A stretch of DNA of 64,000 nucleotides from Methanobacterium_D sp040373355 (GTDB lineage Archaea; Methanobacteriota; Methanobacteria; Methanobacteriales; Methanobacteriaceae): NCBI RefSeq assembly GCF_047495555.1, contig NZ_CP166866.1, forward strand, positions 682,001 to 746,000, written 5' to 3'. This document shows positions 46,058 through 54,419 of the stretch, one piece after another. A model generated the notes under the pieces. The model made no database searches, was not told the DNA's origin, and was given only the letters and a program-made list of their open reading frames with translations. Each line of letters starts with the position of its first letter. Within the stretch, counting starts at the first letter, position 1. A program made the position numbers and the translations under genes.

Positions 46058-46432
46058 ATGGACACATCAATACTTTTAGGGGCAACACTTCTTGCCTATG
46101 GGGGCATTATTCTAGTATATTACCGATTACGTGGAAAAGAACAGAAAAATAAAATATCTAATTTTATGCTTAAAGGAATAATGAGCATGCGTCGCGGTAA
46201 TCTGGAAAAATCATTAATTTATTTTAGCAGTGCTTATGAATGTTCTATTGATACTGGCGATATAGCTGATGCTGCAGAAGCATTATATTATGCAGGTAAG
46301 ATATACAAAGAACAGGGCGAGATTAATACTGCATTAGAATGTTGGGAGAATGCAGATAGTTTATATTTAGAAATAAATGATATTGATGGTAATGAAAAAA
46401 TCAAAAGTGCCTTAACATCCATTAGGGGATAA
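46058..46432 (+). CDS. Membrane-anchored TPR-like protein
   Basis: 124 residues: an N-terminal membrane helix (SILLGATLLAYGGIILVYY), a basic stretch (RLRGKEQKNK) and about two tetratricopeptide repeats (GNLEKSLIYFSSAYECSIDT, ALYYAGKIYKEQGEINTALE). It may tether a protein partner to the membrane. Start 46058 or the ATG at 46049; neither has a strong ribosome site. The unknown gene at 46465 follows. Confidence 0.6.
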   Translation: MDTSILLGATLLAYGGIILVYYRLRGKEQKNKISNFMLKGIMSMRRGNLEKSLIYFSSAYECSIDTGDIADAAEALYYAGKIYKEQGEINTALECWENADSLYLEINDIDGNEKIKSALTSIRG

Positions 46433-46464
46433 GATATTGGTAGCTGCAAAATGGGTTTAGATAA

Positions 46465-47262
46465 ATGAAATCTTTAAACTTAACTCCTGCGGAATCTCTT
46501 ATAATAATATCTCCAGGTTCTAATGGATTTGAAATGATAAAGCTCACCTTAATGGATCTTCTTTTAAAAAAAGCACTTAAGATATATAGAGAAGATCCTG
46601 AATCACGATTTTTAAAAAGACAAACTACTGTTTTTATAAGTAATGGAGAATTAGAAAACTTAATTTTAAAACCTCATGAGCAGCTTTTAGTAGATATGGT
46701 GAATAATAATGAGTTTGAATTAAAAGAATTTGCTAAAATTCTTTTAAAAAGTGTTAGTTCTACTGATTATAAGAATTTGTACATAAGAGAACCTTTGATT
46801 AATAATGGATACTTTAAAAAGCAAAGGAAAATGTTACTGGCGCTCGTTCCATATAATGCATATATCTTAACTGAAAAAGGGAATGAAGTAAAGTCAATAA
46901 TAATGACTATTCTTGATGAGGCAGAATACCTTGGAAAATGGATGCGAGAAGACTTAGGAATGGCTAAGGCATACTTATCAGTTGTCGGTTCTCATATTCT
47001 TCTGGTAAATGATTATGATTTAGAAGATATTAAGAAATTTAATAAAATATTGTCTACACTAAAACCCGAAGCTAAAACAAGCGATTATTATAATTATTAT
47101 CTATATACAATCCCCTTTGATTATATTGATGAATATGGTAACCTTAAAAGCTTTGATTTTTTAGATATTGATATACTTAATAATTTCGACGTCCTTGATG
47201 ATTTCTTTAGTGAATTTGATTTGATTAGTGATACTGTTGCTGATGTCAGCAGTGGAGATTAG
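46465..47262 (+). CDS. Unknown acidic protein
   Basis: 265 residues, no membrane segment. The N-terminal part (LTPAESLIIISPGSNGFEMI, LTLMDLLLKKALKIYRED) looks like a winged-helix or TIGR04222-like domain; the middle (LTEKGNEVKSIIMTILDEAE) is helical; the end is strongly acidic (FDFLDIDILNNFDVLDDFF). I do not recognise it. It lies 32 bases after the TPR-like gene and may be its partner. Confidence 0.5.
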   Translation: MKSLNLTPAESLIIISPGSNGFEMIKLTLMDLLLKKALKIYREDPESRFLKRQTTVFISNGELENLILKPHEQLLVDMVNNNEFELKEFAKILLKSVSSTDYKNLYIREPLINNGYFKKQRKMLLALVPYNAYILTEKGNEVKSIIMTILDEAEYLGKWMREDLGMAKAYLSVVGSHILLVNDYDLEDIKKFNKILSTLKPEAKTSDYYNYYLYTIPFDYIDEYGNLKSFDFLDIDILNNFDVLDDFFSEFDLISDTVADVSSGD

Positions 47263-47312
47263 AATTCTAATTTAATTTTTATCTATCTTAAAAGCAAATA
47301 CAAGGTAATTTT

Positions 47313-47678
47313 ATGGATATTCGTGTAGTAAATCTGGAAGAAAAAGCTAGTCTGATTGAAGAGCTTCATAAATACAAATTAATCGCTGAATTAAATAATT
47401 ATCAATTTAAGCTAGTTAAAGCAAAGAGAGAATTTGTAGGGCATAGTCATCCAGAAACTGATGAAATGTTTTTTGTAGTTGAAGGAACAATCCAACTAGC
47501 ATTTAGAGATAAAATATTTGATCTTAAAAAAGGAGAATTCATTGTTGTCCCTAAAGGCGTAGAACATAAGCCTATTTGTAATGAGGAATGTACAGTGATG
47601 TTGATTGAACCTAAAGGTACTCTTAATACTGGAGATGCAGGTGGATCTTTAAAGGATACAGAATTAGAATGGATTTAA
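47313..47678 (+). CDS. Cupin domain protein
   Basis: 121 residues; GHSHPETDEMFFVVEGTIQL and FIVVPKGVEHKPICNEEC carry the two cupin motifs with the metal-binding His and Glu. Role unknown. AAGGTAATTTT precedes the ATG. It is a complete cupin, unlike the broken one at 18418-18738. Confidence 0.82.
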   Translation: MDIRVVNLEEKASLIEELHKYKLIAELNNYQFKLVKAKREFVGHSHPETDEMFFVVEGTIQLAFRDKIFDLKKGEFIVVPKGVEHKPICNEECTVMLIEPKGTLNTGDAGGSLKDTELEWI

Positions 47679-47736
47679 ATCTACTTATATTTTCTATTTT
47701 GATAATAAAATTTTAAAAGGTTTCTGTTTAAAAGCT

Positions 47737-48642
47737 CTATTCAGTGATAACATTACAGCCATCACTTTCTACAATTACTGTATGTTCAGACTGCGCGACC
47801 ACAGCATTACTCTTTTCACGAAGTACATGATATGGAAAAACTGCCCTTGAAGATATGAGCATTCTCATAGCAGCATTTAAGTGATGTTCGCTAAATCTTC
47901 CTTGGAGCCACCGCTGTGCAAACGGTAAAATTTTATAGTCTTCTTTAATTATTTTTAGAGCTCTTTTTGCATGGATTAATCTAAGTGGTCGATCTCTTAA
48001 GAATCTAAATATGTATGCTTCATTCATGTCAGTAACTCTTCCAATACCATCAGTTGCAAAGGGTTCTATAGCCAGCACATCACCTTCTTCTAATATATGG
48101 GGGTTATTTTCTTTTATATTTGGCACAGAAAGTCCTGAATGAAGTATCCAGCGATCCATACTATGCCCTGTTAAATTAGATACCGAATTGAACCCTTTAT
48201 CCGTTATAGCTCTTTCGATCTCTTCTCCAACTTTACCAAGTTCAACACCAGCTTTAACGGTACTTAAAGCATTCTGCAATCCTTCTTCAGAGGCATATAT
48301 CATATTTTGATGCTTTTCAAGTTCATCTTCAGGAATATTGTCTCCAATAAGAACACTGGTTGCAGTATCTGCGATATAACCATCTATATGTGCACCTAAA
48401 TCAATTTTAACAAGATCTCCTGATTTAAATGTTTTCTCATCATCTGCAGGAGGAGTATAGTGTGCAGTAATTTCATTTATTGAGATGTTACATGGAAAGG
48501 CAATACCTCCTCCAAGTTCAATAATTTCATTTTCAATAAATTCTGCTAACTCTAATAGTTTCATATCTTCTTTAACTTCTTCTACAGCTTTTTTTCTAAC
48601 TTTAGATACTATCTTACCTGCTTCTTCATATTTTTCAATCAT
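47737..48642 (-). CDS. map: Methionine aminopeptidase, type II
   Basis: 301 residues of the pita-bread fold. Metal-binding residues lie in VKIDLGAHIDGYIADTA, the His in NLTGHSMDRWILHSG and Glu in LAIEPFATDG. The insertion between them marks type II. It removes the first Met from new proteins. GTGATTAC precedes the ATG. Transcribed alone, tail-to-tail with the cupin gene. Confidence 0.92.
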   Translation of the reverse strand: MIEKYEEAGKIVSKVRKKAVEEVKEDMKLLELAEFIENEIIELGGGIAFPCNISINEITAHYTPPADDEKTFKSGDLVKIDLGAHIDGYIADTATSVLIGDNIPEDELEKHQNMIYASEEGLQNALSTVKAGVELGKVGEEIERAITDKGFNSVSNLTGHSMDRWILHSGLSVPNIKENNPHILEEGDVLAIEPFATDGIGRVTDMNEAYIFRFLRDRPLRLIHAKRALKIIKEDYKILPFAQRWLQGRFSEHHLNAAMRMLISSRAVFPYHVLREKSNAVVAQSEHTVIVESDGCNVITE

Positions 48643-49022
48643 GTAATCACGTGATCTTGTTTTAATTTTATAAATTAATTTTGTAAACTTAATATAATTT
48701 ATTTGATTTTTATAGAATATAGATTCGACCTATATTTTGAAAATAGTCTCTCTAAAAGGAGTTGTATAATTTTAAGATTTTTATAATTAAAGATAATTTC
48801 TTATTTTATAGTAATAGTATAAGTTTTTGCATGATATAATTATATTACAGTACAGAAATTGAAATGTAATGATATAGAATATCCTAATAATAATCAAATT
48901 TAGTATTAATGCTACTAATATGCTTAAAAATATGATATTCTTGATTAGATCGAATATTTAATATTACTAAAGATATAAATCCATTAAAAAGTAAAGATCT
49001 TCAATAGAAAGGGGGATTTAAA
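48643..49022. other. Intergenic region, about 380 bases
   Basis: AT-rich. It holds an inverted repeat AATATAG/CTATATT (48716-48736), a TATA-like GATATAAAT near 48972-48980 and the GGGGGA ribosome site at 49011-49016 for the next gene. No other gene. Confidence 0.5.
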
Positions 49023-49310
49023 ATAAATAATACTAAAAATGAATGGGCTTTAGGTTATTTTCCAGCTTTTTTGCCGTTTGGTGATGGATTTCAAATTTTT
49101 ATAGCTATAGTTGCAGTTATTGTTCTTTTTTTAGGTATTTCTGCCCTTCGCAAAAAAAAGCAAGCATCAGACAAAATGAATAGACGAGTTTCAAGCCTAA
49201 GGCGAGAATTTAATTCTGTAAAACAAGATTCATCTAATGAAGAAGATGACTGGATAGAAAAAAGGCTTGAAGATGATGATGATTTTATATATGAACTACA
49301 AAATAGATAG
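49023..49310 (+). CDS. Small membrane protein with possible ATA start
   Basis: If read from 49023 it has 95 residues: NNTKNEWALGYFPAFLPFG, a membrane helix (FIAIVAVIVLFLGISAL), a basic stop-transfer (RKKKQ) and an acidic coiled tail. No ATG, GTG or TTG exists between the upstream stop (TAG 49005-49007) and a TTG at 49071. GGGGGA lies 6 bases before an ATA at 49023, whereas the TTG at 49071 has no ribosome site. It heads a row of small membrane/coiled-coil genes. Not recognised. Confidence 0.5.
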   Translation: MNNTKNEWALGYFPAFLPFGDGFQIFIAIVAVIVLFLGISALRKKKQASDKMNRRVSSLRREFNSVKQDSSNEEDDWIEKRLEDDDDFIYELQNR

Positions 49311-49571
49311 TAAAACAACTATAAACTCGTTTAATTATTTTTATTCAACTAACTTAAAAAATAGATATTAGAAGTGATTATAACTTACTTAAATTATTTT
49401 TTATCTAATTAATGCTAATATAAAGCTTTATAAATATTAGGCCTAAATTTAACTTTATTTTAAGCATTATACGGCAATTTTATATATATTAAGTGTTAAT
49501 AATAATATATAGATTAGTTAATAGTTAATTTAGATATAATAAAAATTCTAATAAAATAAAAGGTGAAAAAT

Positions 49572-50003
49572 ATGGCTGATGTTGCTACAGCAATTTCAGA
49601 TAACATTATTTTGATAATTATGGCAGTATTAGCAGCGATTGTTATTATAATCGTTGTTACTCAATGGAAAAGAGTTAGGGAAACTCAAAATAATGTGGCT
49701 CTGGTAGAAAAACAGGTGGAACTTAAAAAAATAGCACTCGTTGAAAAGGATATGGAAACAAAACGCATGATGGAAAATGTTTTACCTCTTCCTAAGGAAA
49801 AACAGGAAGAACTTGCTAAAATAAGGAAGACAACTTCTGATATCATGAATAATGTGGGATATCTCCACAGTGAAATAAGTGAAAGGGTTGCACTTTTAGA
49901 AGCCAAAGCAGAATATGGAAAACTTCAAAAATTAATGAACGACCTTGAAAGGAAAGAAAGTGATTTAGATAAAAAGGTTGAAGACAGCTTAAGGAGGAAT
50001 TAA
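49572..50003 (+). CDS. Membrane-anchored coiled-coil protein
   Basis: 143 residues: N-terminal membrane helix (NIILIIMAVLAAIVIIIVVT) followed by a long charged coiled coil (VALVEKQVELKKIALVEKDM to the end). ATG at 49572 with AGGTGA upstream; the GTG at 49563 is within the ribosome site. The next gene begins 2 bases after its stop, so they are coupled. Function unknown. Confidence 0.65.
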   Translation: MADVATAISDNIILIIMAVLAAIVIIIVVTQWKRVRETQNNVALVEKQVELKKIALVEKDMETKRMMENVLPLPKEKQEELAKIRKTTSDIMNNVGYLHSEISERVALLEAKAEYGKLQKLMNDLERKESDLDKKVEDSLRRN

Positions 50004-50005
50004 TC

Positions 50006-50518
50006 ATGGGCCCGCTGGAATTATTTGCAATTCTGGTTTTAGCTGGCGCCATAGTAGTGCTATTATACTATTACATTCAGGAAATGCAGGAAGGTTCTTT
50101 TAATAATCTTAAATCTAGTATTTCTGATGCAGGCAACCGTGTTTCTGAAGGTATTTCTTCACAGTATAGTTCTACTTCTGAAGGAGAAAAAAGGACTTCA
50201 GGTGTAGGTGAAAGAGTATCTGAGATGGGTGAAAGGTTCAAAGGCAAATTTAAGGAAGTTCCAATAAGTACAGATGTGTTATCTGGACGAATAGACGAAT
50301 TCTTAAATGAACAGAGTGACCAGTTGATAAAGGACTGGGAACTGGCCACAAAATCTGATGTAAATGAACTTGAAAAAAAATACAGTAAAGTTGCAAGGGA
50401 CATCGATGACCTGGAAAGACGGTTTAATGAGTACAGGGGTCATGCTAATAAAAAATTTGAACACATCGAGCAAAGGTTAACTGCTTTAGAAGGCGAAGAA
50501 ACCGAAGACGCTGAATAA
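50006..50518 (+). CDS. Membrane-anchored coiled-coil protein, second
   Basis: 170 residues: membrane helix (LFAILVLAGAIVVLLYYY), a Ser/Gly-rich linker (SEGISSQYSSTSEGEKRTSG) and a C-terminal coiled coil (LEKKYSKVARDIDDLERRFN, FEHIEQRLTALEGEE). GGAGGAATTAATC precedes the ATG. The plan mirrors the previous gene, so the two may form a membrane complex. Confidence 0.65.
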   Translation: MGPLELFAILVLAGAIVVLLYYYIQEMQEGSFNNLKSSISDAGNRVSEGISSQYSSTSEGEKRTSGVGERVSEMGERFKGKFKEVPISTDVLSGRIDEFLNEQSDQLIKDWELATKSDVNELEKKYSKVARDIDDLERRFNEYRGHANKKFEHIEQRLTALEGEETEDAE

Positions 50519-50556
50519 ATCGCAGCGTTTAACTAATTCTTTTTTATGAGGATAAC

Positions 50557-50877
50557 ATGGTTGACTATTCATTTATAATAGAGATTATAGTTGATTTTTT
50601 ATCCTATTTTGGGGCACTAATAATATTTTATGGCGGAATTAGGGCCATATTCGGTGTTTTAAAAATAGAAATTTTAAGTAAAGAAAAAAATTATCATGAT
50701 ATTCGGCGTGATTTTACACTTAAAATAGTGCTTGGACTAGAATTTTTCATAGCAGCAGATCTTATAAAATCTATTTTAGAACCTACATTTGATCAATTAA
50801 TTACATTAGCAATAATAGTAGCTATAAGAACAATTGTTGGATACTCACTAACTCATGAAATGAAAGTGCTTGATTAA
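50557..50877 (+). CDS. DUF1622 membrane protein
   Basis: 106 residues with three membrane segments; DFTLKIVLGLEFFIAADLIK and IILEPTF-like SILEPTFDQLITLAIIVAIR are the DUF1622 hallmark. Function unknown; often near stress genes. GAGGATAAC precedes the ATG. Last in the row of small membrane genes, 38 bases after the previous one. Confidence 0.82.
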   Translation: MVDYSFIIEIIVDFLSYFGALIIFYGGIRAIFGVLKIEILSKEKNYHDIRRDFTLKIVLGLEFFIAADLIKSILEPTFDQLITLAIIVAIRTIVGYSLTHEMKVLD

Positions 50878-50997
50878 ATATGTAATAAAAATGCATGATT
50901 TTAACTTAAAAAGGTTTAAATCATTTAAATTATTAAATATACTTAAATTAATTTTGAAAATTAATTTTTAAATTAAAAAATCTAATTTAGAGAAACC

Positions 50998-51006
50998 TTT
51001 ATATAC
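50998..51006 (+). promoter_or_regulatory. TATA box of the initiator tRNA gene
   Basis: TTTATATAC lies 26-34 bases upstream of the tRNA 5' end, the usual place. Confidence 0.55.
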
Positions 51007-51030
51007 TCTAAAGAACAAACAGTGGTAGTA

Positions 51031-51109
<79 letters not shown>

Positions 51110-51234
51110 ATTTTAATTTGACTTTAATAAATCTTAAAATTATATAAATCTAATTTATATCATTTTTAAAAGGTTATATAAATTTTTATATTGATAATTA
51201 AAAAATAACATTATAACTAAAATTCTATTATTCA

Positions 51235-51541
51235 ATGGGGCAAGCCGAAGAGCAGCCACCGGTTTATTGTAAATACAATTTAAACTGAGGAAACTCCACC
51301 CATCCTACAGAACCGCGGTGTCGTGAGGCACATGTTGAGAAACATAACTCTGGAGCAGAAACGGAACGTCTTTTGATGGATGAAAATGATGCGCAAGCTG
51401 AAGACATTAAAAGGAACGGTGAAACGGCCAATTCGTGGGATGCAAGGGTAAATATTGCCTATGATTACTGTATGAGGCAGAGGTAGCCCGCATAGATGAA
51501 TGCTGCTGAAACAGGAGGTGGGTTACTCCCGGCATGCCCCA
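51235..51541 (+). ncRNA. rnpB: RNase P RNA
   Basis: About 307 bases. The 5' GGGGCAAGCC pairs with the 3' GGCATGCCCC (P1/P2 helix). CTGAGGAAACTCC and ACAGAACCG near the 5' part and AGGTAGCCCG, AAACAGGAGGTGGGTTACTCC near the 3' end are in the order of conserved regions I, IV and V. The RNA removes tRNA 5' leaders. The TATA-like TTATATAAAT at 51174-51183 lies about 55 bases upstream, so the promoter is uncertain. Confidence 0.9.
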
Positions 51542-51603
51542 ACTTTTTCCTTGAAAAAGTTGGATCAAAAAGTCCTCGCAAAAAACAAAGTTTTTTGCTG
51601 CGG
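51541..51603 (+). repeat. Palindromic element 3' of RNase P RNA
   Basis: AACTTTTTC/GAAAAAGTT (51541-51561, loop CTT), connector GGATCAAAAAGTCCTC, then GCAAAAAAC/GTTTTTTGC (51578-51598, loop AAA) and TGCGG. It begins exactly where the P1 helix of RNase P RNA ends and resembles the element after tRNA-Arg(CCU). Confidence 0.8.
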
Positions 51604-51788
51604 AAGACTAAAATCAAAGCTTATTTTCACTATAATTTAATTTCAGTTGATATTTTTGCTTAAGTTATCGATAATTTAAAATCAATAAAGTTTTTATCGG
51701 CTATAAATTCCAATTTGTATTCAATACAGTCTAATTAATATAACAGTTATAACAGACTATTTTTAATGGCCACTTTAGGAATTAAAAC

Positions 51789-52475
51789 ATGTCTGAATTA
51801 TCCACTCTTCTTATTGATATTTTACCTTTAGCTTTTGGGGCTGCAGTAAGCCCAACAGTTCTAATTGGTATTATATTAGTTTTATCAATGTCAAAACGTG
51901 CTAAATTAAATGGTGTCGCGTTTTATATTGGTGCTATAGTTTTATTACTCATCGTAGTTGCTGCGGGTGTGATAGTCAGCCAGGGAGCATCTGTTGCTTC
52001 TGGAGAACCTCCTTCAAAGACTTCAAGTTATTTCGATATTATTTTAGGCATATTACTGATTTTATTTGGAATTCGTAGAGTCAGAAAAGAAGATAGCGGA
52101 CCTGATAAAACCAAGTTTGGTAGTGATGAAAGTAAATCTACAGCTTCAGAGTTTATAAAATATATGCTTTTAGGATTTGGAATGTTTGTAATTAATTTTA
52201 CAACTACGATATTAGTATTTGCAGCAGGTAAAGATATTGGACTATCAACCGCGCCTACTATTGATAAGATAATTGTAATTTTAATTCTTACTATAATTAC
52301 ACTTATTGTGGTCGAAATTCCACTTTTAATTTATTTTATAATGCCAAAACGCTCAGAAAAGATTTTAGGAGCTCTTAATGTGTGGATGCAGAAAAACGGT
52401 AAATATTTAATGGCAGGAATAATATTTTTATTTGGAATTTACCTCTTAGTTAAGGGAATTGATGTTTTATTCTAA
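51789..52475 (+). CDS. GAP-family (LysE-like) membrane transporter
   Basis: 228 residues with six membrane helices; LPLAFGAAVSPTVLIGIILV at the N-terminus and the middle hydrophilic loop (EDSGPDKTKFGSDESKST) fit the archaeal/actinobacterial GAP (Sap, SfLAP) family, thought to export small molecules or glycopeptidolipids. Substrate unknown. It stands alone. Confidence 0.75.
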   Translation: MSELSTLLIDILPLAFGAAVSPTVLIGIILVLSMSKRAKLNGVAFYIGAIVLLLIVVAAGVIVSQGASVASGEPPSKTSSYFDIILGILLILFGIRRVRKEDSGPDKTKFGSDESKSTASEFIKYMLLGFGMFVINFTTTILVFAAGKDIGLSTAPTIDKIIVILILTIITLIVVEIPLLIYFIMPKRSEKILGALNVWMQKNGKYLMAGIIFLFGIYLLVKGIDVLF

Positions 52476-52660
52476 AATGTAGTGCATGAATGTATGTCAT
52501 GTCATTTAAAATTCATTTTATTTTAATTAGGTTTTATTTAGATTAATTATACTCGTCATTAAATCAAAGTAATAGATTTGGTTCAATTATATTAATTGAT
52601 TCTTTAATTTAAACCATAGATAATTCTGATTAAAAATAGAAGTATAAACTAAATTAAAAT

Positions 52661-52918
52661 TTATTTTAGAGTTTTACTTGCAACATTTTTTTCTGTAGCA
52701 GCACCTTTTTCACAATATACAAAACTGTTTAATCTATATTCAACTTCAATTGGGCAATGAAGACATAAGCATCCTCTTTTTTCAAATTTGCATCCTGAAC
52801 TTCCGCGAGAACAAAAAAACTTTTCATTGTTTTTATCCATACATTCATTATATACTGGACATTGTGGGCAGCGGCATTTTTCGGCATTTTCTTCTGTATT
52901 TGGAACAATATCTCCCAT
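52661..52918 (-). CDS. DUF2769 cysteine-rich protein
   Basis: 85 residues with about ten cysteines: CRCPQCPVYNECMDK, FFCSRGSSGCKFEKRGC and LCLHCPIEVEYRL. The pattern matches DUF2769, known mainly in methanogens. The spacing suggests binding of iron-sulfur clusters or zinc. GAGGTAAT precedes the ATG, 17 bases after the stop of the sugar-dehydrogenase-like gene, whose C-terminus is a second copy of this domain. Confidence 0.82.
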   Translation of the reverse strand: MGDIVPNTEENAEKCRCPQCPVYNECMDKNNEKFFCSRGSSGCKFEKRGCLCLHCPIEVEYRLNSFVYCEKGAATEKNVASKTLK

Positions 52919-52935
52919 AATATTACCTCAATACT

Positions 52936-54288
52936 TTAATCAGACTTATCTATTTCATCAGCGCTGCCATACATGCAGTAGTAGTAACTACTTAATCTAT
53001 ATTGGCTTGCAACTGGACATTCTCCACAGAGACATCCATGCATGTCAAGTTTACATTCAGTATTTCCTTTAGAACAGAAAACACGCTGGCTTCTATTTGC
53101 TGTACATTCATTATATGTTGGACAGTTAGGGCACAAACAGTTTTCGTAGTTTTTTCGTGTATAAGGAACTTTTTTCTCTCCAACTTCTTGAACTATAGGA
53201 ACAATTTTGTAGATGTTTCCTTTTGGTTCCTTTATATCCTCACTTTCACCATAAAAGTCTGAAAAATATAAACCATCAAGCCCAAATGCTAAAGCACACG
53301 GACTAGCTGCATTTTTACCAGTATAGATTAAAAAATCATCATATGATTTAACTGCATTGCCTTCTTCATTGAGGGTCATTTTTACTATTTTTTTACCTTT
53401 AGGACTCTTACCTTTTTGATATGATCCGCCAAAGAGTGCAACAAACATATCTCCTTCATATTCAAAACTAAATTGATCTTTTTCCATAAAATCAATTGCA
53501 GTTGGAGCCTGGGTAAAATTCCACCAAAATACGCTATTTTTTCGCATTGTATCTGGCCAACCATAATCCTTATTGGCCTCTACTTTAGCTACTCTATCAT
53601 CTACAAATGGGCCATTATCAGTTATATAAAGAGAATCATCTTTTTGACGCCACACGCCTCCAAATGGGTTTCTAAAACCCTTTGCGTATACTAAACTATC
53701 TGAATCAGGATTATCTTCTGGAATACTTCCATCAAGGTTCATTCGGAGAACTTTGCCTCGGAGGTCATTATCATCTTGGGCAACACGGGGTTCTATTATG
53801 GCATCCCCCATATTTACATATAATTTTCCATCAGAACCAATAGTTAGCGATTGAATTTGATGGGCCCCCTTAATAGAAAGAATATCATCAATAACAGTTT
53901 CCATGGAGTCCATTTTTAAGCCGCTATCGCTTTTTGTCCGAATTACTTTGGCCTTGGCATCATCTCCATCAGCATAAATCATTGAAACGAAAAGATCACC
54001 AGTTTCAGGCTCAATACAAATACCGCTAACGCCAGATTCTCCACTTCCGGGAATTGTGTAATCTGGTTCATAATTTAAAAGATTTTCTGCATAGGAATGG
54101 ATAGTATGATCATTAGTTATGGCTTTAATTTGCCCATATAACTCTGTAACATAAAAAAGAGGCGCATCAGGTTTATCTTTTGGATTTTCTACAAATACCA
54201 TATTGACAGGTAAATTTAATCCTGTAACTACATTTTCAATTTTAAATCCTGGAAATACCCACCAATTCTTTTCAATCTCATTTGCCAT
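52936..54288 (-). CDS. Glucose/sorbosone dehydrogenase-like propeller fused to DUF2769
   Basis: 450 residues. Residues 10-385 form a beta-propeller of the soluble PQQ sugar dehydrogenase type (GLNLPVNMVFVENP, GSGESGVSGICIEPETGDLF, YAKGFRNPFGGVWR, ALFGGSYQKGK). There is no signal peptide, so it is cytoplasmic, unlike most relatives. The last 65 residues are a DUF2769 domain (CLCPNCPTYNECTANR, CKLDMHGCLCGECP). A link between sugar oxidation and a metal cluster is suggested. It is divergent from an F420-type oxidoreductase gene. Confidence 0.8.
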   Translation of the reverse strand: MANEIEKNWWVFPGFKIENVVTGLNLPVNMVFVENPKDKPDAPLFYVTELYGQIKAITNDHTIHSYAENLLNYEPDYTIPGSGESGVSGICIEPETGDLFVSMIYADGDDAKAKVIRTKSDSGLKMDSMETVIDDILSIKGAHQIQSLTIGSDGKLYVNMGDAIIEPRVAQDDNDLRGKVLRMNLDGSIPEDNPDSDSLVYAKGFRNPFGGVWRQKDDSLYITDNGPFVDDRVAKVEANKDYGWPDTMRKNSVFWWNFTQAPTAIDFMEKDQFSFEYEGDMFVALFGGSYQKGKSPKGKKIVKMTLNEEGNAVKSYDDFLIYTGKNAASPCALAFGLDGLYFSDFYGESEDIKEPKGNIYKIVPIVQEVGEKKVPYTRKNYENCLCPNCPTYNECTANRSQRVFCSKGNTECKLDMHGCLCGECPVASQYRLSSYYYCMYGSADEIDKSD

Positions 54289-54419
54289 AATATCACGTTA
54301 CTAAATTTCTTTTTAATAAGAGATATAATTTTAGTATTAAACATAGAAAATAATTCATACTTAATACGATATAATTAATACAATAAAGAAATTAGTTAAT
54401 ATCAGGAGAGGATTCTTAA

